Shown piece by piece: positions 41,029 to 48,697 of a stretch of 64,000 nt of DNA. The stretch is from contig NZ_RCVR01000018.1 in assembly GCF_016107305.1 (NCBI RefSeq), positions 46,445 to 110,444 on the forward strand, read 5' to 3'. Under the pieces are notes generated by a model. The model made no database searches. It had not been told where the DNA came from and saw only the letters and a list, made by a program, of their open reading frames with translations. The DNA is from Roseomonas sp. KE2513. GTDB lineage: Bacteria; Pseudomonadota; Alphaproteobacteria; Acetobacterales; Acetobacteraceae. The position numbers and the translations under genes were made by a program. Within the stretch, counting starts at the first letter, position 1. Every line of letters begins with the position of its first letter.

Positions 41029-42438
41029 ATGTCCGCCACCATGCCCGCCGCGCCGCAGGCGCCGCCGGCTTCCCCTGTCGGGAAGGACCCGCTTCGGGAG
41101 CTGATCGAGCGCATGGATCAGCACCGGCAAGCGATCGCCGCCCATGATCCAAGGCTGAACCAGCAGATCGAGGCTCTGGCTATGAACAGCCAGAACGCCG
41201 CTGTGCTGGCCGACGCCACCTTCCGTACCCGGGTCGCCTACGTCTACCAGGACTTCGCGCGCCTGGCCGGGCCTGCGGCAGGCATGCCCGATCGACTGCG
41301 CTCCGAGCTTGAGCAACTGGCCACGACGGCTCCGGGCCTGACCAACCAGCGTATCCACGACATGCTCCGGGAGGTCCCCAAGCTCAACGACCCCAAGCTG
41401 GCAGGCGATATCCGGCGTCTCGCCGTCGAGGTCGGCCGCGAGGGTGGGGATCAGAACCGGCCGGCCGTGCTGGACAAGATTGAGCCCCTCGAGCGCAAGC
41501 TGGATCTGCTCGGCCCGCCGCCTGCTCCGCCGCGCCCGGCACCCGACACCCCGCCACCGCGGGCAGCCGAAGCGGCGCAGGCCCAGGCGGCGGTCGCCTC
41601 TCCGAAGTCAGAGGAGCGGGTGCAAGCGGCCAGGTCACCTGGCGAAGGTCCGCAGGCCGCTTCCCCGGCCAGCACGCCCGGTGTGCCTCTGCAGCAGACC
41701 TCTGGTCCGTCCCGTCCTCCGGAAGCCCAGCCGGCTGCCGCCGGTCCGCCGGCATCGGCACAAGAGTCCACGACCACTGTTCGGGGCGGCGGCGTCCTCG
41801 GCCGCGCAATCGTCATGATGGCCGACCCGCGCGCCGAAGTCCGACTACCCTGGGATCAGCCCCCGACCCCCATCGGCGAACGCATCGAACGCGTGGTTAG
41901 CCGGTTCCACGACGACTCTGCCCTGAAGCTGGCCGAGAAGTCAGGCCAGAAGGCTGTCGAGGCGCTGCGGGGCTTTGCCCAGGAGGCCGGTGCCGGCGTC
42001 ATGGCTCGCATCAACGAGGCCGCTCGGTCCGATCCCCAGGGAATCCAGGGCGTGCTGTCCGAGATGCGCGAAGGCGGCCGCCACGCCGAACTCCGCACGC
42101 AGTTCAACAACGCGCTCGTCCAGGAGAAGGGGGTCGCTGCCGCCTATGACGCTGCCGTTTCGGCGGTGAAGCAGTACGGCGCCGATCGGCAAACTGCCGA
42201 GGCGGTCCTGCTCAAGCGCCCGGACCAAGGGGTTTTGACCGGTCGCTTCGAGCGCCTCGATGCCCAGATCGGCGAGGCCGCCTCCCAGGTGCCGGCCCGC
42301 CAGGAGGGCAAGAACGTGATGGAGGAACTCGGCCAGCGCTTCGCCGACCTCGTGCGGCGGGCCACCGAGGCGGTCCGCACCACCCTCCAGGGCGAGCCAC
42401 GCGCCTCCGCCTCCTCCAGCCCGTCCCCCGGCCCCTAG
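41029..42438 (+). CDS. Pro-rich cytosolic protein upstream of dotA, unknown
   Basis: Protein of 469 aa starting MSATMPAAPQAPPASPVGKDPL. The N-terminal third is helical (LRELIERMDQHRQAIAAHDPRLNQQIEAL, RVAYVYQDFARLAGPAAG). The middle (about 160-260) is a Pro/Ala/Gln linker, and the C-terminal part has GGVLGRAIVMMADPRAEVRLPWDQPPTPIGERIERVVSRF and a run of helices to ATEAVRTTLQG. There is no signal peptide. I recognise no family; it could be an effector, a mobilisation accessory or a scaffold. It is followed by the island element and dotA. Confidence 0.55.
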   Translation: MSATMPAAPQAPPASPVGKDPLRELIERMDQHRQAIAAHDPRLNQQIEALAMNSQNAAVLADATFRTRVAYVYQDFARLAGPAAGMPDRLRSELEQLATTAPGLTNQRIHDMLREVPKLNDPKLAGDIRRLAVEVGREGGDQNRPAVLDKIEPLERKLDLLGPPPAPPRPAPDTPPPRAAEAAQAQAAVASPKSEERVQAARSPGEGPQAASPASTPGVPLQQTSGPSRPPEAQPAAAGPPASAQESTTTVRGGGVLGRAIVMMADPRAEVRLPWDQPPTPIGERIERVVSRFHDDSALKLAEKSGQKAVEALRGFAQEAGAGVMARINEAARSDPQGIQGVLSEMREGGRHAELRTQFNNALVQEKGVAAAYDAAVSAVKQYGADRQTAEAVLLKRPDQGVLTGRFERLDAQIGEAASQVPARQEGKNVMEELGQRFADLVRRATEAVRTTLQGEPRASASSSPSPGP

Positions 42439-42442
42439 GCGC

Positions 42443-42452
42443 CGTTCGCGTC
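42443..42452 (+). promoter_or_regulatory. Dispersed island element, copy 8
   Basis: CGTTCGCGTC (extended AGGCGCCGTTCGCGTCGCCC), 43 bp before the dotA start and only 4 bp after the previous stop codon. Confidence 0.75.
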
Positions 42453-42459
42453 GCCCGGT

Positions 42460-42495
42460 CGCATCCTCGCGGGGAACCCCGCCCGCGAGGATGCG
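42460..42495 (+). promoter_or_regulatory. Leader hairpin covering the dotA ribosome-binding site
   Basis: CGCATCCTCGCGGGG (42460-42474) pairs with CCCCGCCCGCGAGGATGCG (42477-42495), leaving a small bulge and a 2-nt loop. The 3' arm contains the GAGG ribosome-binding motif and ends at the base before the ATG. The fold would hide the start site, so translation of dotA may be gated. Confidence 0.6.
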
Positions 42496-44835
42496 ATGCG
42501 CCACCCACCGCCCACACTGTTCCTAGGACTGCTGCTGCCGGCGCTGCTCCTCGCCGGCCCTGCCCTCGCCCAAACGGGCGTAGATATGAGCTGGTCGGCT
42601 CTCGACCCCGGCGACGACTGGGCCGCCACGGTGGTTCGCTCCGTGTTCCCAGTCGGCGGCACCTCCGGCACCGTCAGCACCGGCAACGCCGCCACCGTCG
42701 TCGGCACCCTGGTCCGCTACCTGACCGGCTTCGTGTCCACTATTGCCATGGTGTTCCTGATCTACTCGCTGATCATGCAGATGTGGCGCGGCGCCGAGAC
42801 CGGCCGCCTGCTCACGGACGGCATGAGCGGCATGTTCGCCCTGCGGCTGGGCTTCGCTGCCATCTTCATGTTCCCCCTGGCCAGCGGCTTCAGTGCCGGG
42901 CAGGCGGCCGTGGTGCAGGCGTCCATGTGGGGCATCGGCATGGCCCGCGCCGTCTACACCAGCGCTGTGCAAGCCATCGGCGCGGACGCCCGAGTGATCG
43001 CCGACCCTATCGTCCCGGGCACGCGAACCATCGTGGCGGGCCTGATCCGCAACGAGTTCTGCCGCGCCCTGGTCAACGCCGCTTCCAACAACCCCGGCCT
43101 CGTGCCCGCACCCACTCCGGTGGTGACCCGGTATACCGCCACCCGCAACACCCGCTCCATCACCTACGAGACGTGGAACTACCGCCTCTCGGCCGGCAAC
43201 GAGTCCGGCGCGCCGGTGTGCGGCTCGGTCACCCTGCAGGTTTCGGGCGGCAACGACGGAGCCGTGGCCGGGGTGAGCCTCGATATGGGCACCAAGCAGC
43301 GCGAGATCCTGACCACCGTGATCGAGGCCAGCATCCGGCCCGGGGTCCAGCAGGCCGCGCAACTGCTCTACGCCACCCGTCGGGCCAACGCGCTTGAACC
43401 CCTTCAGGGCGTGCTGATGGCCGCCACCGCGGACTACACCACCCGCCTCACCGCCGCCGCTACTCAGGCCATGAGCCAGCTGCGCAACACCATGGCCGAC
43501 GCTCGCGGCAGCGGGGCCAACGCCGACGCCAGCCAGACCCGCCTCGCGGCGCTGGGTTGGAGTTCCGCCGGCGCCTACTACCTCGAGTTCAGCCGGCTCA
43601 ACGGGGCCACCCTGTCGCTGATGAGCTCTGTGCCCTCCGTCACCAAGCCCACCGGCCAAGGCCTTGGGCAGGCTTTGACGGCCGACCTGCTGCCCTTCAC
43701 TGCGGCAGTGGAGACCTTCATGAACCGGATGACGGCCCACGTCGCGACGGTCGACCAGGTGAACACGCCGATCGGCGGTGCCACCCTCTTTGCTGGCGCC
43801 TCGCCCGCAGAGGACGGCGCTGGGCTGATCGACCGCCTGTTCCGCTACATGAACCTGGGTGAATCCCTCCTGGGGATCATCACCAACTACCTGCTTGCCC
43901 CGGGGGGCAGCGTCTGGACGGACCCCTTCGGCAGCCTGATGCAGGTCGGCCACGCCATGATCACGGCCGGCCTTGGGGCTCTGGGCGCGGCGGGGGTCGC
44001 GGTCGGCGGCGCCGAGGCCACCACCACGGCCACAGGGGGTGTCCCCCTGGTTGGCGGGCTGCTCGGCGCCACCTCGGCCGGCATCGGGAAGGCACTGGAG
44101 TTCTTCTCTCCCGCCATCTTCGCCCTAGCCAGTGGACTGCTGCTCCCCGGCCTGACCATCGCCTACGTGCTGCCGATGATCCCCTTCCTGATCTGGCTGG
44201 CAGGGGTGGCGGGGTGGCTGATCCTGGTGTGCGAGGCCGTGATCGCCGTGCCGCTCTGGATGCTGGCGCACATGACCATGCGGGGCGAGGGCCTCCACGG
44301 GAAGGCGACCGAAGGGTACTCGCTGGCCTTCAACGTCCTGTTCCGGCCCGTCCTGATGCTACTCGGGCTGTTCCTGGGCTACTTCATCTTTGCCAGCATG
44401 TCATGGCTGCTGCGTCAGGGGTTCGGAGTGGCGGCCGGCTTCGTGCTGGGCAACGGCTGGGTGGTGACCAACGTCATCGGCGTGATCGTCCTGATGTGCA
44501 TCTTCGTGCTCTGTCACGTCGTGTTGGCGATCATGTCTTTCCGGATGATCTCACTCGTGCCGCACCACGTTCCCCGCCTGATCGGGTTCCTCCCGGCCAA
44601 CCGGGTCGATATGGACGGCTTCAGCCGGGATGCCGCCTTAGTCGGGGCTGCCGGAGCGCTGAAGAGCATCGAAAATGCGGTGGCCGAAACGGCCGATCAG
44701 GGAAAGAAAAAGCTTGGGTCTTCTCGTCTCATGGCTGAAGGTGGACAGCATGGTAGTACGGCTGCAACCCCTGAGGGTATGGACAGCACGATGAGAGCGC
44801 AGACCGATCAATCGGGTTCGCCTCGGGACGGGTAG
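42496..44835 (+). CDS. dotA: Polytopic membrane protein DotA (TraY-like)
   Basis: Protein of 779 aa. Signal peptide MRHPPPTLFLGLLLPALLLAGPALA, then YLTGFVSTIAMVFLIYSLIMQMW (first helix), a large periplasmic part (about 150-470) and a C-terminal cluster of helices: GLTIAYVLPMIPFLIWLAGVAGWLILVCEAVIAVPLWMLAHM, SLAFNVLFRPVLMLLGLFLGYFIFASMSWLL and VIVLMCIFVLCHVVLAIMSFRMI. The segment CEAVIAVPLWMLAHMTMRGEG is characteristic of DotA/TraY. Role: inner-membrane component needed for transfer, and in IncI TraY interacts with exclusion proteins. The island element and an unusual hairpin precede it. Confidence 0.92.
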   Translation: MRHPPPTLFLGLLLPALLLAGPALAQTGVDMSWSALDPGDDWAATVVRSVFPVGGTSGTVSTGNAATVVGTLVRYLTGFVSTIAMVFLIYSLIMQMWRGAETGRLLTDGMSGMFALRLGFAAIFMFPLASGFSAGQAAVVQASMWGIGMARAVYTSAVQAIGADARVIADPIVPGTRTIVAGLIRNEFCRALVNAASNNPGLVPAPTPVVTRYTATRNTRSITYETWNYRLSAGNESGAPVCGSVTLQVSGGNDGAVAGVSLDMGTKQREILTTVIEASIRPGVQQAAQLLYATRRANALEPLQGVLMAATADYTTRLTAAATQAMSQLRNTMADARGSGANADASQTRLAALGWSSAGAYYLEFSRLNGATLSLMSSVPSVTKPTGQGLGQALTADLLPFTAAVETFMNRMTAHVATVDQVNTPIGGATLFAGASPAEDGAGLIDRLFRYMNLGESLLGIITNYLLAPGGSVWTDPFGSLMQVGHAMITAGLGALGAAGVAVGGAEATTTATGGVPLVGGLLGATSAGIGKALEFFSPAIFALASGLLLPGLTIAYVLPMIPFLIWLAGVAGWLILVCEAVIAVPLWMLAHMTMRGEGLHGKATEGYSLAFNVLFRPVLMLLGLFLGYFIFASMSWLLRQGFGVAAGFVLGNGWVVTNVIGVIVLMCIFVLCHVVLAIMSFRMISLVPHHVPRLIGFLPANRVDMDGFSRDAALVGAAGALKSIENAVAETADQGKKKLGSSRLMAEGGQHGSTAATPEGMDSTMRAQTDQSGSPRDG

Positions 44836-44836
44836 A

Positions 44837-45313
44837 ATGGACGACGATGAAGCAGGTGGGCTGACTTCTGGGATCAGCGGTGGTGCCGGCTATCTTCTTG
44901 GTCGCATGGCGGCTGATCGCGACAGGAGGATGGCGGAGTTCACCCGGCGCGCCTTCAATCCCGAACCGCCACGTCGCAAGACCTACGATGCTGCAGAAGT
45001 CCACGAAGTCATTGACGGCTGGAGGGCCTCTGTTCGCTCGAAGGAGAGATCCATCGAGCAGTGGCGTGAGCACAGCACGGCACTGACGGCCGAGCGCGAC
45101 CAGCTGCTCGCCCGGGTTGCCGAGCTGGAGGCGCAGGACGTGAAGCGCCAAGTGGAACTCGCTTCCCTGGAGCGGGCTGAACGTGGCCTCAATGCGATGC
45201 TGAGCGATAGAACGGGCCAACTCGAAGACTTGGAACTGGCCGTCGCCCGTATGTCGTCTCAACTTGCCGACCTACGGGAGGAGAACGAGCGCCTCAAGCA
45301 AGGCGACAAGTAG
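44837..45313 (+). CDS. Coiled-coil protein after dotA
   Basis: Protein of 158 aa starting 1 bp after the dotA stop. A Gly-rich head (GGLTSGISGGAGYLLGRMAADRD) is followed by a long coiled coil from about residue 70 to the end: EHSTALTAERDQLLARVAELEAQDVKRQVELASLERAERGLNAMLSD and LADLREENERLKQGDK. There is no signal peptide. The head could insert in the membrane like a short helical hairpin. In IncI plasmids the gene after traY is excA, for surface exclusion; whether this is an equivalent cannot be told from sequence. Confidence 0.6.
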   Translation: MDDDEAGGLTSGISGGAGYLLGRMAADRDRRMAEFTRRAFNPEPPRRKTYDAAEVHEVIDGWRASVRSKERSIEQWREHSTALTAERDQLLARVAELEAQDVKRQVELASLERAERGLNAMLSDRTGQLEDLELAVARMSSQLADLREENERLKQGDK

Positions 45314-45320
45314 GCAGCCT

Positions 45321-45330
45321 CGTTCGCGCC
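45321..45330 (+). promoter_or_regulatory. Dispersed island element, copy 9
   Basis: CGTTCGCGCC (extended CAGCCTCGTTCGCGCCGCTC), 38 bp before the lipoprotein start at 45369, followed by ACCGGCAGCATG. Confidence 0.7.
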
Positions 45331-45368
45331 GCTCACCGGCAGCATGTGTCATCAACCAGGATGGACCT

Positions 45369-45677
45369 ATGCGCCGCTCCTCAACCCTCCTCCTCGTCGC
45401 TGCACTTGCCCTCGGCGCTTGCAGCGGAGGCAATATCCGCTCGGTCAGCAGCTACACGGCCCCGGCTGCCCCGACCGTCCAGCACCCGAGTTACGATCCC
45501 TTCGCGTCGCCCGGCTCGGTAAACGCAACCTGGGCGCCCCCAGTCGTGAACCGCAACGGCACCATCGTCCGGCCCCACGATCCCGGTGCCCTGGCGGGGC
45601 GGCCGGACTACGAACGCGCCCCCTGGGCGACCGGGGCGGCCGGTGGCTCGACCGCCGCACCGCCGGGCACGTTCTAA
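45369..45677 (+). CDS. Small lipoprotein of the island
   Basis: Protein of 102 aa with signal MRRSSTLLLVAALALGACSGG, lipobox LGAC (Cys18). The mature part is Pro/Ser-rich and disordered (YTAPAAPTVQHPSYDPFASPGSVN), with PPVVNRNGTIVRPHDPGALAGRP. Short lipoproteins of this kind may act like VirB7. It has its own copy of the island element and ends convergently with, and overlapping by 4 bp, the gene on the other strand. Confidence 0.7.
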   Translation: MRRSSTLLLVAALALGACSGGNIRSVSSYTAPAAPTVQHPSYDPFASPGSVNATWAPPVVNRNGTIVRPHDPGALAGRPDYERAPWATGAAGGSTAAPPGTF

Positions 45678-46228
45678 CCCGCGCTTGGCCAGAAGGGCTC
45701 GGTCGTGCGGAGGTAGTCGCCGGCCGAGCCTATCTGTTCCGTCCGCAGCTGCCAGTTCTGCCAGGCGTTGCGGAACGACAGCACGAAGAATGCCGCGCAG
45801 AAGGGCAGAAACTGCACGGCTGCCCAGACCCGCTCCTGCGACCACGGCGTGCCCATCGCCTGCCAGGCCCAGAGCGCTAGGAAACCCCAGCCGGCCACGA
45901 AGCAACCCCAGGCCACCCGCGCTGACTGCTTGCGGCGGGCAGCCCAGATCCTCCGCAGCTCGTTGTCGGAGATCCCCATGACGAACGCCGTCGCCGCGAC
46001 ATCCAGCCGGCCGTACTCGTCTGCAATGGGGCCCGCCCCTACCGGCTGCCCGCGACGCAGCGCCGCCGCGAGGTGACGGATCAGCCGGGCCCCGCCACGG
46101 ATCTCTCCCGTGCCTGCCGCTTCACCGGAGCGGCGGAGCACCCATCGGGGACCTGCCAACACCCAGCTCATGCGCCCCCGGGGTTCCTTGGCGGCATCCC
46201 GCAGACCGGGGCCGAGGTCGATCGACAT
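45674..46228 (-). CDS. Two-helix membrane protein of the island
   Basis: Protein of 184 aa starting MSIDLGPGLRDAAKEPRGRMSWV. The N-terminal 100 residues are cytosolic (RLIRHLAAALRRGQPVGAGPIADEYGRLDVAATAFVMGISDNELRRIWAARR, which may contain a helix-turn-helix-like unit). Two membrane helices follow: VAWGCFVAGWGFLALWAWQAM and VWAAVQFLPFCAAFFVLSF. In IncI systems trbA/B/C and traX lie near this point; it may be a TraX-like protein, but the match is only positional. It starts 2 bp after the stop of the DsbC-like gene. Confidence 0.55.
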   Translation of the reverse strand: MSIDLGPGLRDAAKEPRGRMSWVLAGPRWVLRRSGEAAGTGEIRGGARLIRHLAAALRRGQPVGAGPIADEYGRLDVAATAFVMGISDNELRRIWAARRKQSARVAWGCFVAGWGFLALWAWQAMGTPWSQERVWAAVQFLPFCAAFFVLSFRNAWQNWQLRTEQIGSAGDYLRTTEPFWPSAG

Positions 46229-46230
46229 GC

Positions 46231-47421
46231 TCAGCCTCCCTGCATGGAGGCGACGAGAGCGTCGAGATCGGACGGCATGCCATCCTGCCGCCCCTCGCTC
46301 CCGTCCGCCCGTCGCCACACCAGGGTCGGTGTCCCCCGGAGGCCGATGGACTGTGCCGCTTCCATGTTGCCCCGCAGCCGCGCTGCCGCTTCCGGTGCGG
46401 GAGGGTCCCGGAGGTCGCCGCGGCTCCAGGCCTGCACCATCTGCTCGGTGGGACGGCTCAGCATCGCCAAGCTGTCCGCCGTGCTGCGCCCGGCATTCTG
46501 GTGGTCGAGGATTGCCACTGGCACCACCGAAACCCGGACCCTACCGCTGGCGACCAACGGCTGTAGGCGTTGCATCGCCTGGACCGAGTAGCCGCACTGC
46601 GGATCGGCGAACATCCAGACATGGGGAGCTGAGGGGTTGCCGACCGACCCAGCTGCCGTGCGTTCGGCGATTGCCAGCGTACCTCGCGACGGCGCCGCGG
46701 CCGCGACGCGGGCTACCGGAGGAGTGACGGGGCGAGGGCTCGGGCTTGCGGCAGGGGTCGCGGTGCTGGGAACGTCGCCGATGGTGACAGTGGGAATGGC
46801 GCCTTCGATCGACGATACCTGCTCGCGGCTGAGGTTTTTTCCCGTGGCGTCCCACATCACCCCAGGGATGACGCGCTCACCGTTGGGCGTGGCGTAGAAG
46901 ACCTGGAAGGCCTCCCCGCTGCGAACAAGGAAGCCACGCAGACCGTGGCGATCGCCGAGCTCGGTGACGCCGGCGCCCGCGATCTCACGCAGACGGGTCA
47001 CCGACAGGTCCGCCGGGATGCCGGCGACCATGGCCTCGCCCGAGGGGGCGACGCTGAGCAGCATGAACTCGGCTGCGGAGCGAGCCACGACCATGCGGAG
47101 GCCGTCGCGAACACCGAGATCCTGGAGCGAAGCACCAGAAGCAGCGATGTGCCGCAGCACCGAGGCATTCAGGGAGGGTGAGGGGGTAGCGGCGGCGGCC
47201 TCGGCGCGGGGCGGCTGAACCGGCAGCGTTGGAAGGACGTCGGCGCCCGCGGGGCGGGCGGCGGACGGTGCTGTTCCCGGGACAGGCTGTGGCAGGGCGA
47301 GCGGGGCCGCAGCTGCAAGGGCAGGAGGAATCTCTGCCGAAGCCGGCATGCCACAGAGGGGATTGGCAAACGCGTAGGCGGGGAGCGACGCAATGCACGT
47401 CGCCAGAAGGATGCGCTTCAT
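46231..47421 (-). CDS. DsbC/TrbB-like thioredoxin-fold protein with a single active-site Cys
   Basis: Exported protein of 396 aa with signal MKRILLATCIASLPAYAFA. Residues 30-85 are Pro/Ala-rich. Residues 86-220 may be a dimerisation part (VLRHIAASGASLQDLGVRDGL...GERVIPGVMWDATGKNLS, resembling the DsbC-type 'G.v.dadG.nlt' segment). The C-terminal thioredoxin fold has VWMFADPQCGYSVQAMQRL and the cis-Pro motif GLRGTPTLVW. DsbC relatives have CPYC in this place; here it is C276-G-Y-S. The protein could bind or glutathionylate substrates but not form the usual internal disulfide. By position it matches IncI TrbB. The island element is 42 bp upstream. Confidence 0.75.
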   Translation of the reverse strand: MKRILLATCIASLPAYAFANPLCGMPASAEIPPALAAAAPLALPQPVPGTAPSAARPAGADVLPTLPVQPPRAEAAAATPSPSLNASVLRHIAASGASLQDLGVRDGLRMVVARSAAEFMLLSVAPSGEAMVAGIPADLSVTRLREIAGAGVTELGDRHGLRGFLVRSGEAFQVFYATPNGERVIPGVMWDATGKNLSREQVSSIEGAIPTVTIGDVPSTATPAASPSPRPVTPPVARVAAAAPSRGTLAIAERTAAGSVGNPSAPHVWMFADPQCGYSVQAMQRLQPLVASGRVRVSVVPVAILDHQNAGRSTADSLAMLSRPTEQMVQAWSRGDLRDPPAPEAAARLRGNMEAAQSIGLRGTPTLVWRRADGSEGRQDGMPSDLDALVASMQGG

Positions 47422-47463
47422 GGGCCTCGTCCAAACCTTGACGATCCCATGGTGCCGGTCGGT

Positions 47464-47473
47464 GGCGCGAACG
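47464..47473 (-). promoter_or_regulatory. Dispersed island element, copy 10
   Basis: Minus strand CGTTCGCGCC (extended GCGCGCCGTTCGCGCCACC), 42 bp before the start at 47421, followed by ACCGGCACCATG. Confidence 0.75.
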
Positions 47474-47488
47474 GCGCGCCATCCCATT

Positions 47489-48286
47489 TCAAACGACGAG
47501 GCGAACGAGCACCGTGTCGCAGAGCTTGAGGCCGAGAATGATAACGAAGTTCGATATCGCCGCCCCGGGATCCTGCCGCGCGAGACAGGCGACGATGCCG
47601 GCCAACCCGAGCAACTCCGTGATGCTGTGAAGGTCTTGGTGAGCCAGCGTCATCAGCTGCGCAGCCAGCCACCTTTCCTTATCGAGGTACTCTGCCTCAC
47701 CCGGCACCGCATGCACGGGTTCGGGCGCGCAGCTCTGTGCAGCGGCTGCCAATGAGACCAGCAAGGCTTCACGCTTGGAGATGTAGTCGGCAATAGAGAA
47801 GGTGAGCGCACGCAGTTCATCGCTTTCGAAGCACAAGGGGGGTTCCTCTTGCTCGCCGCGTGCAAGTGCCCTCGGATAGTACGCTGAAACCTCGTCGGCG
47901 AAAGCCGCCACCAGCAGCAGGTGCTCCTCCGCTACCTCGTCGCGAAAACGAGGCAGGAAGTGAGCAAGCGTCGCGGCCTTGAAGCCGATCCCGACGAGCG
48001 ACGTGGCCGTTGTCGAACCCAGTTCGACCAAGGCGTCGAGGAAACGCTCGGCCGAACGAGCACACTCCCGCTCGAAGCGATCGGAGGCATTCTGATCACC
48101 CCGGCTATCCGCTTCTGCGACCATTCGGGTCGCAGCCTGATACTGATCGTCCAGCAGCCGGATCCTGTGGCAGACGTCCGCGACTTTCCGATCGAGGTCC
48201 TTGAGTTCGGCATACCCGAGCACGATGATCTGCGACGCCGTGGAGGTCAGTGCAGAAATGCCCGGGGGTCTGCTCGGCAGGTGCAT
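47489..48286 (-). CDS. Unknown protein with helical N-terminus and C-terminal hydrophobic tail
   Basis: Protein of about 265 aa from ATG 48286 (MHLPSRPPGISALTSTASQ). An N-terminal helical bundle includes ELKDLDRKVADVCHRIRLLDDQYQAATRMVAEADSRG and ECARSAERFLDALVELGSTTATSL. The middle has EEHLLLVAAFADEVSAYYPRALARGEQEEPPLCFESDEL, and the end ITELLGLAGIVACLARQDPGAAISNFVIILGLKLCDTVLV is hydrophobic. No family is recognised. The open frame extends 15 codons further upstream, but the internal ATG begins the plausible protein. Confidence 0.5.
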   Translation of the reverse strand: MHLPSRPPGISALTSTASQIIVLGYAELKDLDRKVADVCHRIRLLDDQYQAATRMVAEADSRGDQNASDRFERECARSAERFLDALVELGSTTATSLVGIGFKAATLAHFLPRFRDEVAEEHLLLVAAFADEVSAYYPRALARGEQEEPPLCFESDELRALTFSIADYISKREALLVSLAAAAQSCAPEPVHAVPGEAEYLDKERWLAAQLMTLAHQDLHSITELLGLAGIVACLARQDPGAAISNFVIILGLKLCDTVLVRLVV

Positions 48287-48697
48287 GTGTCGTCTTTCTT
48301 GCCAGCGCAGCGTTCTAAGCGATGCCGACACTCACCTTCATGGAGTGCAACAGACATGGCGCACTCTGGTCGGTACGCCGCAGCGGGTTCCGCACGTTCA
48401 TCCCAGGTGGAACCCTGCAGAGGTAACGCACGGGCACGAGACGCGAGCCAACGAAGGGTCTGTCCTGGGATGCCGTGAATTTTAGGGATTTTTCACCGAT
48501 ACTCGAGGCTATCATACCAGGCACCTTTGGACTGCTCGGGGGAAGCAACACACCGGTCTCGGTGCGAAGGACTAGCGCGCAGGAGAACCTATAGGCAACT
48601 GTTAATAGAGTCTTGAACCTCAAGTGATAAAATGCAAGCTTATCACAGGATAAGCCCCTACGTATCATTAATGATACGACGTGGAGAGACTTCCTGC
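48287..48697. other. AT-richer regulatory stretch before the FIST gene
   Basis: This 411-bp stretch is visibly less GC-rich than its surroundings. It holds several inverted repeats in its last 80 bp: GTGATA..TATCAC (48624-48646), GCTTATC..GATAAGC (48638-48655) and a perfect 18-bp palindrome (48661-48678). No gene is seen in it. Confidence 0.55.
48661..48678. promoter_or_regulatory. Perfect 18-bp palindrome before the FIST gene
   Basis: CGTATCATTAATGATACG reads the same on both strands and ends 19 bp before the ATG at 48698. It is AT-rich in GC-rich DNA. The position suits an operator. Confidence 0.7.
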
